From the NCBI RefSeq assembly GCF_006265095.1, contig NZ_VCNK01000021.1, positions 1 to 64,000 on the forward strand: 64,000 bases of DNA, written 5' to 3'. The notes beneath the pieces were generated by a model, which made no database searches, was not told the origin of the DNA, and saw nothing but the letters and a program-made list of their open reading frames with translations. Below are positions 46,950-56,061 of this stretch, piece after piece; the first letter of the stretch is position 1, and the number at the start of each line of letters is the position of its first letter. The position numbers and the translations under genes are program-made. Source of the DNA: Phaeobacter sp. B1627 (lineage in GTDB: Bacteria; Pseudomonadota; Alphaproteobacteria; Rhodobacterales; Rhodobacteraceae).

Positions 46950-48211
46950 CAGGCAGCGCGCCTCCGGGCGATCTCCTCCAGACCGGGGGCCGCAGCCACC
47001 GGACCGTAGAGCGCCAGCGCAGCCGGCGCCTCGCAGCCGATCCGCCCCGCCATGGCGCGCACGTCTGCGGTGGTCACCGCGTCGATCTTGGCGACCGTTG
47101 CTTCGAGGCTGGGAACCTCGTCCCAGATCTGCACCAGCCGGGCCAGACGTTCGGCGCGGTTGGAGGGGCTTTCCAGCCCCATAAGCATGCCCGCCTTCAT
47201 CTGCGCCCTTGCGCGTTCGACCTCGGCGTCGGACATGTCCTGCGCAGCCCGCTTCAGCTCATCCACCGTGATCCCGAGCAGATCGCCGACCTGGTCCCCG
47301 GAGGTGCCCGCGTAGACGGTCATCATGCCGGTATCCTCATAGGCGCCGGCCTGCGAGAAAATCGTGTAGCACAACCCGCGTTTCTCGCGCACTTCCTGAA
47401 ACAGCCGCGACGACATGCCCCCGCCCAATGCGGCGGCGTAGATCTGCGCCGTGTAGATGTCATCGGCGCGGTAGCTGGGGCTTTCGAAGGCCAGCGCCAC
47501 ATGCGCCTGCTCCAGCGCCTTGTCGCGCCGCACCTCGCCGCCGACGAAGCGGGCGGTCTCCAAAAGGTTCTGTTTCTGCGGCTCCAGGTCCCCAAACAGG
47601 GCCTCGGCGGCCTTCACCAACCGGTCGTGGTCAACCGCGCCCGCAGCCGAGAGGATCATCTGGCCGGGGCCGTAATGTTCGCTGACAAAGCGGCGCAGGT
47701 CTTCCTTGGAAAAGCTGCGCACCTTCTCGGCGGGGCCGAGGATGGTGCGGCCGATGGCCTGATCGCGGTAGCTCTCTTCCTGCAGCCAGTCAAAGATGAT
47801 GTCATCGGGCGTGTCGAGCGACTGGCCGATTTCCTGCAGGATGACACCGCGCTCGATCTCGATCTCGCGCTCGTCAAAGACCGAGTTCAGCACGATGTCG
47901 GACATGACGTCGAGCGCCAGATCCACGTCATCCTTCAGCACCCGAGCATAATAGGCCGTGACCTCGCGGCTGGTGTAGGCGTTGATATAGCCGCCCACAT
48001 CCTCGATCGCCTCGGCGATTTGCAGCGCGCTGCGCGTCCTGGTCCCCTTGAAGGCCATGTGTTCGAGGAAATGGGCGATGCCATTCTGTTCCAGCCGCTC
48101 GTGGCGCCCGCCGGCCGAAACCCAGATACCGAGAGAGGCAGACTGCAGCCCCGGCATATGTTCAGTGACGATGCGGAACCCGTTTGGCAGGCGGTCTTGT
48201 TTGACGGTCAA
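46949..48211 (-). CDS. M16 family zinc metallopeptidase
   Basis: The 420-residue protein has the inverted zinc motif HFLEH (His47, Glu50, His51), with the downstream zinc-ligand glutamate region VILQEIGQSLDTPDD. The C-terminal half is the second M16 domain. Its length fits the mitochondrial processing peptidase-like group common in alphaproteobacteria, whose native targets are unclear. It overlaps thrC by four bases (ATGA) and the GNAT by one, forming a tight operon. Confidence 0.93.
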   Translation of the reverse strand: MTVKQDRLPNGFRIVTEHMPGLQSASLGIWVSAGGRHERLEQNGIAHFLEHMAFKGTRTRSALQIAEAIEDVGGYINAYTSREVTAYYARVLKDDVDLALDVMSDIVLNSVFDEREIEIERGVILQEIGQSLDTPDDIIFDWLQEESYRDQAIGRTILGPAEKVRSFSKEDLRRFVSEHYGPGQMILSAAGAVDHDRLVKAAEALFGDLEPQKQNLLETARFVGGEVRRDKALEQAHVALAFESPSYRADDIYTAQIYAAALGGGMSSRLFQEVREKRGLCYTIFSQAGAYEDTGMMTVYAGTSGDQVGDLLGITVDELKRAAQDMSDAEVERARAQMKAGMLMGLESPSNRAERLARLVQIWDEVPSLEATVAKIDAVTTADVRAMAGRIGCEAPAALALYGPVAAAPGLEEIARRRAA

Positions 48212-49599
48212 TGGACGCTGTGCTTTCTGATATGATCTTCGATTGCGCCCAGATCATTGGCGATCCGGGTCACCCGTTCCGGCCTTTCATACAGATCTGC
48301 CATGCGGGGGGGAAGAGGCGGATGCACACCACAGGCATCTTCCACCGCGGCCGGGAACTTGGCCGGATGCGCTGTCGCCAGGGTGACCATCGGCACCGCC
48401 CCCTGCAGATGCTCCTGCGCCACCTTCACCCCCACGGCGCCATGCGGGCAGAGCAGCTCTCCTGAGGCGGCGAGTTCTGATTTGATGGTCGCGGATGTCT
48501 CTGCCTCGGAGGCGCGGCCGGAGGTGTAGATTTCGTTCAGCGCCTGCATGGCCCCCTGGCTGATATTGAAGCCGCCGCCGGTCTTCAGGTCCTCCATCAG
48601 CTGCGCAACGGCGCTACCGTCCTGATCGTAGGCATAAAACAGCGCCCGTTCAAAATTGGACGAGACCTGAATATCCATCGACGGAGAGATCGACGGGATG
48701 GTCTCGCCCTTGAAATACCCCTCGCCCGAGAGACAGCGGTGGAGAATGTCGTTCTGGTTGGTGGCCACCACCAGCTGCCGGATCGGCAGGCCCATCCGGC
48801 GCGCGATGAAGCCTGCGAAGATGTCACCGAAGTTGCCGGTCGGCACGGTGAAGGAGACCTCGCGATGCGGCCCGCCAAGCGCCACGGCAGCGGTGAAATA
48901 ATAGACCACCTGAGCCAGGACCCGCGCAAAGTTGATCGAATTCACCCCGGCCAGATGCACCGAATCACGAAAGTCGAAATCGTTGAACATGTCTTTTACG
49001 GCGGCCTGACAATCGTCAAAATCCCCGTCGACCGCGAGCGCGTGCACATTGGCCTCGACCGGGGTGGTCATCTGGCGCCGCTGCACCTCGGAGACCCGGC
49101 CGTGCGGATACATGATGAAGACATTGACCGCATCCAGCCCCCGAAAGGCCTCGATGGCGGCCGACCCGGTATCGCCGGAGGTGGCGCCGACGATGGTCAC
49201 ACTGTCGCCGCGCCGCTTCAGTGCAGTTTGAAACAGCTGGCCGATCAGCTGCATTGCGAAATCCTTGAACGCCAGGGTCGGACCGTGGAACAGCTCCAGC
49301 AGGAAGTGGTTGCTGTCCAGCTGCTTGAGCGGCGCCAGGGCGGCATGGCCGAAATCGGCATAGGCGCGGGCGATGATGCCTTTGAATTCCTCTTGCGAGA
49401 ACGAGCCCGACACATAGGGCCACATCACCCGAAACGCGACCTCTTCATAGGGCAGACCGGCGAAACCGGCGATCTCGTCATGGCTCAGCGTCGGGATCTC
49501 GGATGGCACATAGAGGCCGCCATCGCGGGCAAGCCCGGTCAGCATGGCTTCCTCGAAGGAGAGTTCCGGCGCTTGGCCGCGGGTGGAGATATATTTCAT
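48208..49599 (-). CDS. thrC: Threonine synthase
   Basis: The 463-residue PLP enzyme converts O-phosphohomoserine to threonine. It begins MKYISTRGQAPELSFEEAML. The Schiff-base lysine is in LAFKDFAMQ, and the PLP-phosphate loop is VGATSGDTGSAAIEAF. The NTGSFGD-like TVPTGNFGDIFAGF also fits the long bacterial/fungal class. It lies between surf1 and the M16 peptidase in the leftward cluster, 14 bases after surf1. Confidence 0.96.
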   Translation of the reverse strand: MKYISTRGQAPELSFEEAMLTGLARDGGLYVPSEIPTLSHDEIAGFAGLPYEEVAFRVMWPYVSGSFSQEEFKGIIARAYADFGHAALAPLKQLDSNHFLLELFHGPTLAFKDFAMQLIGQLFQTALKRRGDSVTIVGATSGDTGSAAIEAFRGLDAVNVFIMYPHGRVSEVQRRQMTTPVEANVHALAVDGDFDDCQAAVKDMFNDFDFRDSVHLAGVNSINFARVLAQVVYYFTAAVALGGPHREVSFTVPTGNFGDIFAGFIARRMGLPIRQLVVATNQNDILHRCLSGEGYFKGETIPSISPSMDIQVSSNFERALFYAYDQDGSAVAQLMEDLKTGGGFNISQGAMQALNEIYTSGRASEAETSATIKSELAASGELLCPHGAVGVKVAQEHLQGAVPMVTLATAHPAKFPAAVEDACGVHPPLPPRMADLYERPERVTRIANDLGAIEDHIRKHSVH

Positions 49600-49613
49600 G
49601 GCGTCAGATCCTG

Positions 49614-50285
49614 TCAGGTTTTGGCGCGCGTACGCAAAAGAAAAGTGGCCGTCATGGTGACCCAGATCAGGGCCAGAGAGAACCAGGTGATGGCATATTG
49701 CAGGTGATCATTCGGAATGCCCTGGGTCGAGACCGGCAGCACCCGCGGCGCGGCCTCCTCCCCGGGTGCCCGGCGCAGGACGACCAGCAGCGGTTCGGTG
49801 TTCAGAACCTCTGCCATGTGGGGAACGTCACGGGCGTACCAGATATTGGTATCCAGCTCCGGCGCGGGCGTGTAGCCGTCGACTTCATCCGGCCAGTGCA
49901 GGTTGCCGATAAGGTCAGCCCGCCCCAGAGGCCGAGGTGCATCCCGGTCGCGACTTTTGACAAAGCCCCGGTCAACCATGATGCGTCGGCCCGTCTGCGT
50001 GACAAAGGCGGCGATGATCCGATATCCGGCTCCCAGGTCCTTGACCGAGGTCAGCACATGGATTTCCGCCGGGTCATACTCTCCGTCCACAAGAACCGGC
50101 ATATATTTGTCCGCCACCGGATCCGGGGTCAGGGGCAGCGGGCGCGGGTCGGCCGCGATGCGGTGCTCAATGGTCGCGAGGATGTCGCGTTTCCACGCCA
50201 GGCGCTGCAACTGCCAGACGCCAAGAGACAGCAGTATCGCCGCCCCCAGCCCCCCTATCAGGCAGAGAAAGATCACCCGTCCCAT
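49614..50285 (-). CDS. SURF1 family cytochrome oxidase assembly protein
   Basis: The 223-residue inner-membrane protein has an N-terminal (residues 5-25) and a C-terminal (195-217) membrane segment flanking a periplasmic domain. SURF1 signatures include LGVWQLQRLAWKRD at the start, RIMVDRGFVKSRDRDAP in the middle and NDHLQYAITWFSLAL at the end. The family helps insert haem a into subunit I. It follows ctaE in the same direction, though a hairpin lies between. Confidence 0.92.
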   Translation of the reverse strand: MGRVIFLCLIGGLGAAILLSLGVWQLQRLAWKRDILATIEHRIAADPRPLPLTPDPVADKYMPVLVDGEYDPAEIHVLTSVKDLGAGYRIIAAFVTQTGRRIMVDRGFVKSRDRDAPRPLGRADLIGNLHWPDEVDGYTPAPELDTNIWYARDVPHMAEVLNTEPLLVVLRRAPGEEAAPRVLPVSTQGIPNDHLQYAITWFSLALIWVTMTATFLLRTRAKT

Positions 50286-50353
50286 TGGTCGCTCCTGATC
50301 CGCTTGCCCCGCCTGCCCTGCCCGTCACGGGCTGGATCGAGGCAGGTCATGAA

Positions 50354-50385
50354 CAAAGGCGCGCAGGGTCATCCCCGCGCGCCTC
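50354..50385 (-). terminator. Probable terminator after ctaE
   Basis: On the minus strand AGGCGCGC and GCGCGCCT pair, with an additional GGG/CCC pairing inside the loop, followed by TTGTTC. It lies about 130 bases after the ctaE stop and before surf1, so surf1-thrC-M16-GNAT may have only read-through or a separate promoter. Confidence 0.65.
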
Positions 50386-50511
50386 GTTAAATACGTCCTG
50401 AGTGCGGAAAGGAAAACCGCAATCATGTACCCGGTACACTGTCATCCGCCATTCAAGTCCGTGAGGCACAGAGCCCGCCCCGGCAGAGCCTGACCAGACA
50501 GAGCCCCTGGT

Positions 50512-51324
50512 TTACAGGCCGGAGGTGCCCCAGATGTAGACGGCCACAAACAGGAACAGCCAAACCACGTCCACGAAGTGCCAGTACCAGGCTGCCATCT
50601 CGAAACCGGCGTGCTGTTTCGGGGTGAAGTCGCCCTTCATCGCCCGGATCAGACAGACCGTCAGGAAGATGGTGCCGAGAACCACATGGAAGCCGTGGAA
50701 GCCCGTCGCCATGAAGAAGTTGGAGTAGAACTCGTCGCCGCCGAACTCCCAGCCCTCGTGCAGGATCAGCTCGGCATATTCATAGCCCTGCAGAATGGTG
50801 AAGAAGACCCCCAGCACGATCCCGATGGCAAGACCATTGATCAGCCCCTTGCGGTCGTTGTCATGCACCAGGGCATGGTGGGCCCAGGTCACGGCGCAGC
50901 CCGACAGCAAAAGCACCAGCGTGTTGATCAGCGGCAGGTGGAACGGATCCACCGCGTGAATCGTCGGCGCCACGTATTCGGTGCCGACATAGGCCTCCAT
51001 CGGATAGATGGCGTGTTTGAAGAAGGACCAGAACCAGGCGAAAAAGAACATCACCTCGGACATGACGAACAGGATGAACCCGTAGCGCAGGCCGATCAGA
51101 ACGACCGGTGTATGGTCGCCCGCCTTGTTCTCGGCCACGGTCTCGGACCACCAGCAGAAGGCGGAGTAGAGAACGGCAACCAGCCCGGCCCAGAAGATCC
51201 AGGAGCTCATCTCATGCATCCAGCGCACCGCGCCGAAGAGCATGACAAAGGCGCCGACAGCGCTTAGCAGCGGCCAGATCGACGGCGGCAGAATGTGAAA
51301 GTCGTGATTTTTAGCATGCGCCAT
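50512..51324 (-). CDS. ctaE: Cytochrome c oxidase subunit III
   Basis: The 270-residue protein begins [18 protein letters not shown] and has seven membrane segments typical of long-form subunit III. Markers are [21 protein letters not shown], the [16 protein letters not shown] region and the C-terminal [13 protein letters not shown] and [21 protein letters not shown]. It is a structural subunit of aa3 oxidase that stabilises proton uptake. It follows ctaG closely (25 bases). Confidence 0.97.
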   Translation of the reverse strand: MAHAKNHDFHILPPSIWPLLSAVGAFVMLFGAVRWMHEMSSWIFWAGLVAVLYSAFCWWSETVAENKAGDHTPVVLIGLRYGFILFVMSEVMFFFAWFWSFFKHAIYPMEAYVGTEYVAPTIHAVDPFHLPLINTLVLLLSGCAVTWAHHALVHDNDRKGLINGLAIGIVLGVFFTILQGYEYAELILHEGWEFGGDEFYSNFFMATGFHGFHVVLGTIFLTVCLIRAMKGDFTPKQHAGFEMAAWYWHFVDVVWLFLFVAVYIWGTSGL

Positions 51325-51349
51325 TTAAGTGTCCCTCACCAAAGCGGCC

Positions 51350-51937
51350 TTAGTTCAGTTCTGTTTCTGCCCCGGACGTCTGTCCGGTGTCGAGGGCGGC
51401 CAAGCCCTCTGGCAGATCGATCTCGTGAAATGTGTACGACAACGTGATCGTATGCACATATTTTGCCTCCGGGTCCTCGACGATCTCGGGGTCCACGAAG
51501 AAGGTCACGGGCATCATCACCCGCTCCCCCGGTTGCAGCACCTGCTCGTTAAAGCAGAAACACTGTATCTTTTCAAAGTAATAACCCGCCGAATAGGGCG
51601 CAACATTATAGGAGGCCTGCCCCGCAATGGCCCGGTCCGTCGGGTTATATGCCTCGTAGAAGGCGAGACCGGTTTCGCCGATCTTCAGTTCCATGATCCG
51701 TTCAACAGGTTTGAACTCCCATGGCATGCCGCGATCCTTGGAGGCGTCAAACCGGACCTTGATGGTCTGGCCCAGCACCGTGTCAGAAGCACCTTCGGCA
51801 ACCTGAGTGACCCCGCCAAACCCGGTGACGCGGCAAAACCAGTTGTAAAACGGCACCGAGGCCCAGGCGAGCGCGCCCATGACCACGACGACGCTCACCA
51901 GTTGAACCACCGTTTTCTGGGGCCCGCTCATGGCCAT
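51350..51937 (-). CDS. ctaG: Cytochrome c oxidase assembly protein CtaG (Cox11)
   Basis: The 195-residue protein has a single N-terminal membrane anchor (about 10-30) and a periplasmic Cox11 domain. It contains VPFYNWFCRVTGFGG and the copper-binding IQCFCFNEQVLQPGE with the CxCF motif. Cox11 delivers copper to the CuB site of subunit I (ctaD, located 43 kb away). Its ATG overlaps the stop of the preceding small ORF by one base. Confidence 0.96.
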   Translation of the reverse strand: MAMSGPQKTVVQLVSVVVVMGALAWASVPFYNWFCRVTGFGGVTQVAEGASDTVLGQTIKVRFDASKDRGMPWEFKPVERIMELKIGETGLAFYEAYNPTDRAIAGQASYNVAPYSAGYYFEKIQCFCFNEQVLQPGERVMMPVTFFVDPEIVEDPEAKYVHTITLSYTFHEIDLPEGLAALDTGQTSGAETELN

Positions 51938-52104
51938 CAGTTTTGCTCTCCGCTGTCTATTTCGGGCCAGGCGAAATTGCTGGATGTGACCTTGACCATC
52001 GTCAGCGACAGCACGAGGACAACAAACGCCCCCAGCAGCAGGCCAACACCGAGGTTGCGCCCTTTGCGGCGTGAATGGAGTTCATGTTCCTTGCGCAGGC
52101 TCAT
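51937..52104 (-). CDS. Small single-pass membrane protein in the cta cluster (CoxF-like)
   Basis: The 55-residue product starts MSLRKEHELHSRRKGRN, has one membrane segment (residues 19-40, VGLLLGAFVVLVLSLTMVKV), and ends in a short acidic tail. It begins three bases after the ctaB stop and overlaps the ctaG start (TGATG), so it is almost certainly translated. A small ORF at this position is typical of alphaproteobacterial cta clusters (coxF in some annotations). Function is unknown, presumably oxidase assembly. Confidence 0.82.
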   Translation of the reverse strand: MSLRKEHELHSRRKGRNLGVGLLLGAFVVLVLSLTMVKVTSSNFAWPEIDSGEQN

Positions 52105-52107
52105 CAG

Positions 52108-53049
52108 TTACCAGCCTCCCAGGCCATAGGGTTTCAACAGCGCCTCGGCGAGAATCGCGCCAAAGTGCAGAAAGAGATAGAGCAGAGAAAGCTTGAAGAA
52201 AGACCGCTCCACCCTGAAGTTGTCGGCTTCGCAGTGGTCCTCGTTGCGGCGCCAGATCTGCACGGCGCCTTTCAGGAACAGCAGGTTCAGCACCAGGGCC
52301 ACTGCCAGATAGATCGGCCCGCCGACGCCGGTGAACGCCGTCGCGATCGCGAAAATCGCCAGGATCACCGTATAGGCCAGGATGTGCTTGCGGGTAGAGC
52401 GGCGCCCATGGGTCACCGTCAGCATCGGCACATCCGCCATGTCATAGTCGTTGCGCATGAACAGAGCCAGGGCCCAGAAATGCGGCGGTGTCCACAGGAA
52501 GGTCAGGGCGAACATCAGCCAGGGCTCGATGGACATCGACCCGGTGGCGGCGATCCAGCCGATCACCGGCGGGAAGGCCCCCGCCGCACCACCGATCACG
52601 ATGTTCTGCGGCGTCGCCCGCTTGAGCCACATGGTGTAGATCACCACGTAGAAGAAGATGGTGAAGGCGAGGAAGGCTCCGGCGAAGATATTGGTCGCCA
52701 GCGCCAGCATGATGACGGACAGGCCCGACAGCGCCAGACCGAGGCTCAGCGCCTCGCCCTTGTCGACCTTGCCGGCGGGAATCGGCCGCGCCTTGGTACG
52801 TTTCATCACCTGATCGATGTCGGCATCCCACCACATGTTCAGCGCGCCGGAGGCACCGCCACCGATTGCGATGAACAGGATGGCCGAGAAACCGATGACC
52901 GGATGCACGGCCACGGGGGCCGCGAGCAAGCCGACAAATGCGGTAAAGACCACAAGCGACATCACCCGCGGTTTCAGCAACGCGAAGTAGTCGCCAAACG
53001 AGGCGTCGTCTTCGCGGATCATGCTTGCGTTGAGGCTGGCGTCGCTCAT
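52108..53049 (-). CDS. ctaB: Protohaem IX farnesyltransferase
   Basis: The 313-residue UbiA-type membrane enzyme makes haem o, the precursor of haem a. It has the prenyl-diphosphate/Mg motif NMWWDADIDQVMKRTKARP and a second YDMADVPML region, and about eight membrane segments. It lies between ctaC and the small ORF. Confidence 0.96.
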   Translation of the reverse strand: MSDASLNASMIREDDASFGDYFALLKPRVMSLVVFTAFVGLLAAPVAVHPVIGFSAILFIAIGGGASGALNMWWDADIDQVMKRTKARPIPAGKVDKGEALSLGLALSGLSVIMLALATNIFAGAFLAFTIFFYVVIYTMWLKRATPQNIVIGGAAGAFPPVIGWIAATGSMSIEPWLMFALTFLWTPPHFWALALFMRNDYDMADVPMLTVTHGRRSTRKHILAYTVILAIFAIATAFTGVGGPIYLAVALVLNLLFLKGAVQIWRRNEDHCEADNFRVERSFFKLSLLYLFLHFGAILAEALLKPYGLGGW

Positions 53050-53173
53050 GTTTCAGGCTCTTCTTTCGTCAGGGACGGCCGCGCATGCCGCGCGGCCAGT
53101 CTCAAAGGGGCAGTCAGGATCGGATCGGCCCCGGCCCTCCCCCTCGGGGTCAGGCAACAGGGCCACGGCTGTC

Positions 53174-54082
53174 TCAGTTGGAGGCAACCTTGAAGGGGCG
53201 CGGCGTGCCTGCGTATTCTTCGATCGCACCGTTCAGCCAGGCCTCATAGGCCTCTTCGCTCACCACTTTGACCGTGATCGGCATATAGGCGTGGTCCTGG
53301 CCACAGAGTTCGGAGCACTGGCCGAAGTAGACGCCTTCCTGGGTGGGTTTGAACCAGAGTTCGGCCAGACGACCCGGCACGGCGTCCTGTTTGACGCCGA
53401 ATGCAGGCAGCGCCCAGGAGTGGATCACATCCGCACCGGTGACCTGCATCACGATGGTCTTGTTGACGGGCACAACCACGGAGGTGTCGGTGGCGAGCAG
53501 GAATTCGTCAGGTGCGTAGCCCGCTTCGGCCAGTTTCGCGACCATGATATCGCTGCGCACGAAGGGGATGGCGCCGGCGGCCTCCTCTTCGTCGGTAATC
53601 GTCGCGCTGTGGCCGATGGCATAGCTGTCGAAGGCAAAGTCGTGATCGACATATTCGTAGCCCCAGTACCACTGGTAGCCGGTCACCTTGATGGTCACAT
53701 CCGCCTCGGGGATTTCCTGCTGACGGAACAGTTCCGGCAGGGAGAACGATCCGATGAAGATCAGGATGATGATCGGCACCACGGTCCAGGCGATTTCAAT
53801 CGGCGTGTGGTGGGTGAAGCTCGACGCCTCCGGGTTGGCGCGACGGTTGAAGCGGAGGATGGCATACAGCAACAGCCCCGCAACAAACACGCAGATCACC
53901 GTGATGATGATCAACAGCATGTGGTCAAGTTTGTGAATACCTTCGGCCAGTTCGGAGCCCGCCGGCTGGAACCCGAGGTGGCCGTCGGTCGGCTTCCCAA
54001 TGGTTTCCAGTCCTTCTTGCGCCATTGCTGGAAGGCTCGTGAGAGCGGCGAAAAAGCCCGAAAGCGTCAAAGCATTCTTCAT
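53174..54082 (-). CDS. ctaC: Cytochrome c oxidase subunit II
   Basis: The start at 54082 (MKNALTLSGFFAALTSL) follows CAGGAAACGAC. The frame to 54181 has no better start. The 302-residue protein has a signal peptide (1-21), two membrane segments (about 52-75 and 95-117) and a periplasmic cupredoxin domain with the CuA site: the His before SWALPAFGVKQD, then GQCSELCGQDHAYM. The aromatic electron-entry patch YQWYWGYEY is present. It leads the leftward ctaC-ctaB-small ORF-ctaG-ctaE cluster and is divergent from tldD. Confidence 0.97.
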   Translation of the reverse strand: MKNALTLSGFFAALTSLPAMAQEGLETIGKPTDGHLGFQPAGSELAEGIHKLDHMLLIIITVICVFVAGLLLYAILRFNRRANPEASSFTHHTPIEIAWTVVPIIILIFIGSFSLPELFRQQEIPEADVTIKVTGYQWYWGYEYVDHDFAFDSYAIGHSATITDEEEAAGAIPFVRSDIMVAKLAEAGYAPDEFLLATDTSVVVPVNKTIVMQVTGADVIHSWALPAFGVKQDAVPGRLAELWFKPTQEGVYFGQCSELCGQDHAYMPITVKVVSEEAYEAWLNGAIEEYAGTPRPFKVASN

Positions 54083-54263
54083 GTCGTTTCCTGATCGCTT
54101 GATCGTTGCATGTGTCGGTGTCCGGAATCGATTGTGAATAATCGTACCGTAGCCGTTGTCTTTGGTGCCGTTAAAAATCATATTCTTGAGAGGTTATAAA
54201 GAGGGTTGCTCGCGTCATAGCGTCGCTTTCTTGAGATAGAACAAAAAAATCGAGGCCCATTTG

Positions 54264-55685
54264 ATGGATACCACCGCGTTTCGACCCTTTGAGACCACCC
54301 TTCCGGAGGATGAAGCCCTGCCGGTACTGCGTGCGGCCCTGCAAGGCGCCGACGACGGAGAGATTTTTGCGGAACGGACAAAATCCGAGGCTCTGGTCTT
54401 TGATGACGGACGTCTGCGCACGGCCAGCTATGACGCCGCCGAAGGATTTGGCCTGCGTGCGGTGCGCGGCGAGGTGGCCGGATATGCCCATTCGACCACC
54501 ATGTCGGTCTCGGCCTTGAAGCGTGCCGCCGAGACTGCGCGGCTCGCGGTCGGCCACGGAGGCGGCACAATGGCCCCTGCCCCGCAGGCCACCAACCAGC
54601 GACTTTATAGTGACACTGATCCGATTGCGGCACAGGCTTTTCCGGTCAAGGTCGACACCCTGCGCGAGATTGACGCCTTTGCCCGGGGCCTTGATTCTCG
54701 TGTGGTGCAGGTTTCGGCCTCCCTGGCGGCCTCCATTCAGGAAGTTGAAATCCTGCGCGCCGATGGCGTGCGCGTCCGCGACGTGCGCCCGATGACCCGC
54801 GTCAATGTCTCCGTCATTGTCGAAGATGGCGGACGCCGTGAAAGCGGCAGCGCCGGCGGCGGCGGCCGTGTGGGTCTCGACGGTCTGATTGCGCCACAGG
54901 ACTGGCAGGCCAAAGCGCGCGAAGCGCTGCGCATTGCGCTGGTGAACCTGGAGGCCGAGCCGGCCCCGGCCGGAGAGCTGGACGTGGTTCTCGGCCCCGG
55001 CTGGCCCGGCATCCTGCTGCATGAGGCGATCGGTCACGGGCTCGAAGGCGACTTCAACCGCAAGGGCTCCTCTGCCTTTGCCGGTCTCATGGGGCAGCGC
55101 ATTGCCGCGCCCGGTGTCACTGTGCTGGACGACGGCACCATCCCGGACCGGCGCGGGTCGATCTCTGTCGACGATGAGGGCACCGCGAGCCAGAAGACCA
55201 CATTGATCGAAGACGGTATTCTCGTAGGCTTCATGCAGGATCGCCAGAACGCCCGCCTGATGGGAGTGGAGCCCACCGGCAACGGGCGACGGCAGAGCTT
55301 TGCCCATGCGCCGATGCCTCGCATGACCAATACATATATGTTGGCCGGGCAGTCCGCGCCCGAGGATCTGATCAAGGATATAAAGGACGGCATTTGGGCC
55401 GTCGGGTTCGGCGGTGGCCAGGTGGATATCACCAACGGCAAATTCGTCTTCTCCTGCACCGAGGCCTACAGGGTGAAGAACGGCAAGGTCGGTGCACCGG
55501 TCAAAGGCGCCACTCTGATCGGGGATGGTGCCACCGCCTTGCAGAAGATTCGCGGCCTCGGCAATGATATGGCGCTTGATCCCGGCATGGGGAACTGCGG
55601 CAAACAGGGGCAATGGGTGCCGGTCGGTGTCGGCCAGCCCAGCGTCCTGATGGGCGGCCTGACCGTGGGCGGATCTGCGACCTGA
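54264..55685 (+). CDS. tldD: Metalloprotease TldD
   Basis: The ATG at 54264 is preferred over the TTG just before it, with CGAGG upstream. The 473-residue protein carries the zinc motif HEAIGHGLEGD (HExxxH) near residue 253 and the downstream cysteine region FVFSCTEAYRVKNGK. TldD acts with TldE/PmbA, not present here, in maturing peptides and regulating CcdA and gyrase-related factors in E. coli. Its promoter region is shared with ctaC. Confidence 0.95.
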   Translation: MDTTAFRPFETTLPEDEALPVLRAALQGADDGEIFAERTKSEALVFDDGRLRTASYDAAEGFGLRAVRGEVAGYAHSTTMSVSALKRAAETARLAVGHGGGTMAPAPQATNQRLYSDTDPIAAQAFPVKVDTLREIDAFARGLDSRVVQVSASLAASIQEVEILRADGVRVRDVRPMTRVNVSVIVEDGGRRESGSAGGGGRVGLDGLIAPQDWQAKAREALRIALVNLEAEPAPAGELDVVLGPGWPGILLHEAIGHGLEGDFNRKGSSAFAGLMGQRIAAPGVTVLDDGTIPDRRGSISVDDEGTASQKTTLIEDGILVGFMQDRQNARLMGVEPTGNGRRQSFAHAPMPRMTNTYMLAGQSAPEDLIKDIKDGIWAVGFGGGQVDITNGKFVFSCTEAYRVKNGKVGAPVKGATLIGDGATALQKIRGLGNDMALDPGMGNCGKQGQWVPVGVGQPSVLMGGLTVGGSAT

Positions 55686-55771
55686 CACGTCAGCCGCCGC
55701 CAGGCCGCCCCTCGGCCAGGAATATGCACTGGCTTGCCCCTCGAGCGGTCAGCCGTGCTGTCAGACGAATT

Positions 55772-55802
55772 TGCGGAGGCGACATGATCTGTGGCCTCCG
55801 CA
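55772..55802 (+). terminator. Probable terminator of tldD
   Basis: TGCGGAGGC / GCCTCCGCA form a 9-pair stem with a 13-base loop, followed by TCGTTTTG, about 87 bases after the tldD stop. Confidence 0.7.
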
Positions 55803-55939
55803 TCGTTTTGCGCGCATGCCGATTTACGATCGCTTTACGAAGATGACGATTTGCGGCTGAAAATGGGGTGAGAATGTCCCGAATTTACCATGTCCCTCAT
55901 AGGCCGCCGACTGGGACCACGGCAGCTACGGCCCGTTAT

Positions 55940-55954
55940 TTGATTTAAAATCAA
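55940..55954. promoter_or_regulatory. FNR-like palindrome upstream of dprA
   Basis: TTGATTTAAAATCAA is a perfect palindrome about a central A, 107 bases upstream of dprA. It resembles the FNR/FnrL box (TTGAT, four bases, ATCAA), but the spacer is five bases, so FNR binding is doubtful. Confidence 0.25.
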
Positions 55955-56061
55955 TGCCCTAAGAAAAAATAGTGAAAAATCTCGATAAACTGTTCCGATA
56001 TTCACCACCTGTTAACCCCTGAAGTCGTAAACCTTGTCTTGCAACAAGGCGAGGCTAGGGC

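Larger units (their letters stand above)
55686..56061. other. Intergenic region between tldD and dprA
   Basis: I see no gene. The region contains the hairpin at 55772-55802, and an AT-rich tail (55930-56020) that probably holds the dprA promoter and includes the TTGATTTAAAATCAA palindrome. Confidence 0.5.

Noticed and set aside
52075-53193. 372-residue plus-strand ORF over ctaB
   Set aside because: It is a His/Arg/Gly-rich antisense shadow. The minus strand encodes a clear farnesyltransferase.
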